Positions 39,670 through 39,706 of a stretch of 39,706 bases of DNA are shown here, one piece after another. The translations under genes were made by a program, and so were the position numbers. Under the pieces are notes generated by a model. That model was given only the letters and a program-made list of their open reading frames with translations, was not told the DNA's origin and did not search any database. Each line of letters opens with the position of its first letter. Within the stretch, counting starts at the first letter, position 1. This DNA is from Candidatus Poribacteria bacterium (lineage in GTDB: Bacteria; Poribacteria; WGA-4E; WGA-3G): assembly GCA_009845545.1 (NCBI GenBank), contig VXZK01000260.1, positions 1 through 39,706 on the forward strand, written 5' to 3'.

Positions 39670-39706
39670 GATGTTATAACATTATCGGTTTTCGTGAAAT
39701 CCGTAG

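Overview
The window looks like about 40 kb of a bacterial chromosome, most plausibly from a Candidatus Poribacteria-type organism or a close relative. This is inferred from gene content only. It combines phytanoyl-CoA dioxygenase-like, sugar phosphate isomerase/epimerase-like and Gfo/Idh/MocA oxidoreductase genes, a secreted LamG protein, very long TPR proteins, DUF4398/OmpA-like lipoproteins and a nitrite/sulfite reductase fused to TusA. GC content is moderate, and many promoters match the sigma70 consensus closely.

Layout. 1-790: gene-poor and degraded, with the tail of a truncated CDS, a reverse transcriptase fragment and a MITE-like element. 792-7781: a TPR protein with a Met-Glu-Asp tail, a small gene plus a PhyH dioxygenase, a sugar isomerase/oxidoreductase pair on the minus strand, a divergent second oxidoreductase, and a secreted LamG protein. 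7858-10547: a self-contained transcription unit for a nitrite/sulfite reductase with HEPN-like and TusA domains. 10579-11868: a PIN toxin-antitoxin pair, an orphan HigA-like antitoxin and a small membrane protein. 11895-14456: small conserved genes leading to a 192-residue protein that ends in Gly-Gly, directly followed by a ThiF/MoeB-type E1-like enzyme and two tiny single-pass membrane proteins. 14502-17746: a minus-strand operon (HAD hydrolase, YfcH-like epimerase, aminotransferase) ending in a broken SDR gene. 18051-21277: a sensor kinase followed by a response regulator with a PglZ domain (PorX architecture). 21501-24335: RNase G, then a consensus promoter driving about 400 nt of dense RNA structure that includes a tRNA-like acceptor/T-arm minihelix, then rplU-rpmA and a terminator. 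24408-28410: two lipoproteins (the second OmpA-like), a small unknown gene and guaA. 28535-36814: a class V aminotransferase, a 1566-residue membrane-anchored TPR protein, and an anti-sigma factor and ECF sigma factor separated by a hairpin-rich IS605-like remnant. 37147-39706: an Ig-like lipoprotein with a long structured leader, and dprA.

Working together. The sulfite reductase-TusA fusion and the nearby E1-like enzyme both point to sulfur handling. The sensor kinase with its PorX-like regulator, and the ECF sigma with its zinc anti-sigma factor, are envelope signalling modules set among lipoproteins and TPR proteins of the cell envelope. A dispersed repeat family built around the core 'CAGTTATCAGTT' occupies four intergenic gaps. 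In three of them the repeat runs into the stop codon of a minus-strand gene.

The most unusual signals are the unidentified structured RNA upstream of rplU, the Gly-Gly protein/E1 pair, the kinase/PorX-like pair, and the structured leader of the lipoprotein at 37204-37863.
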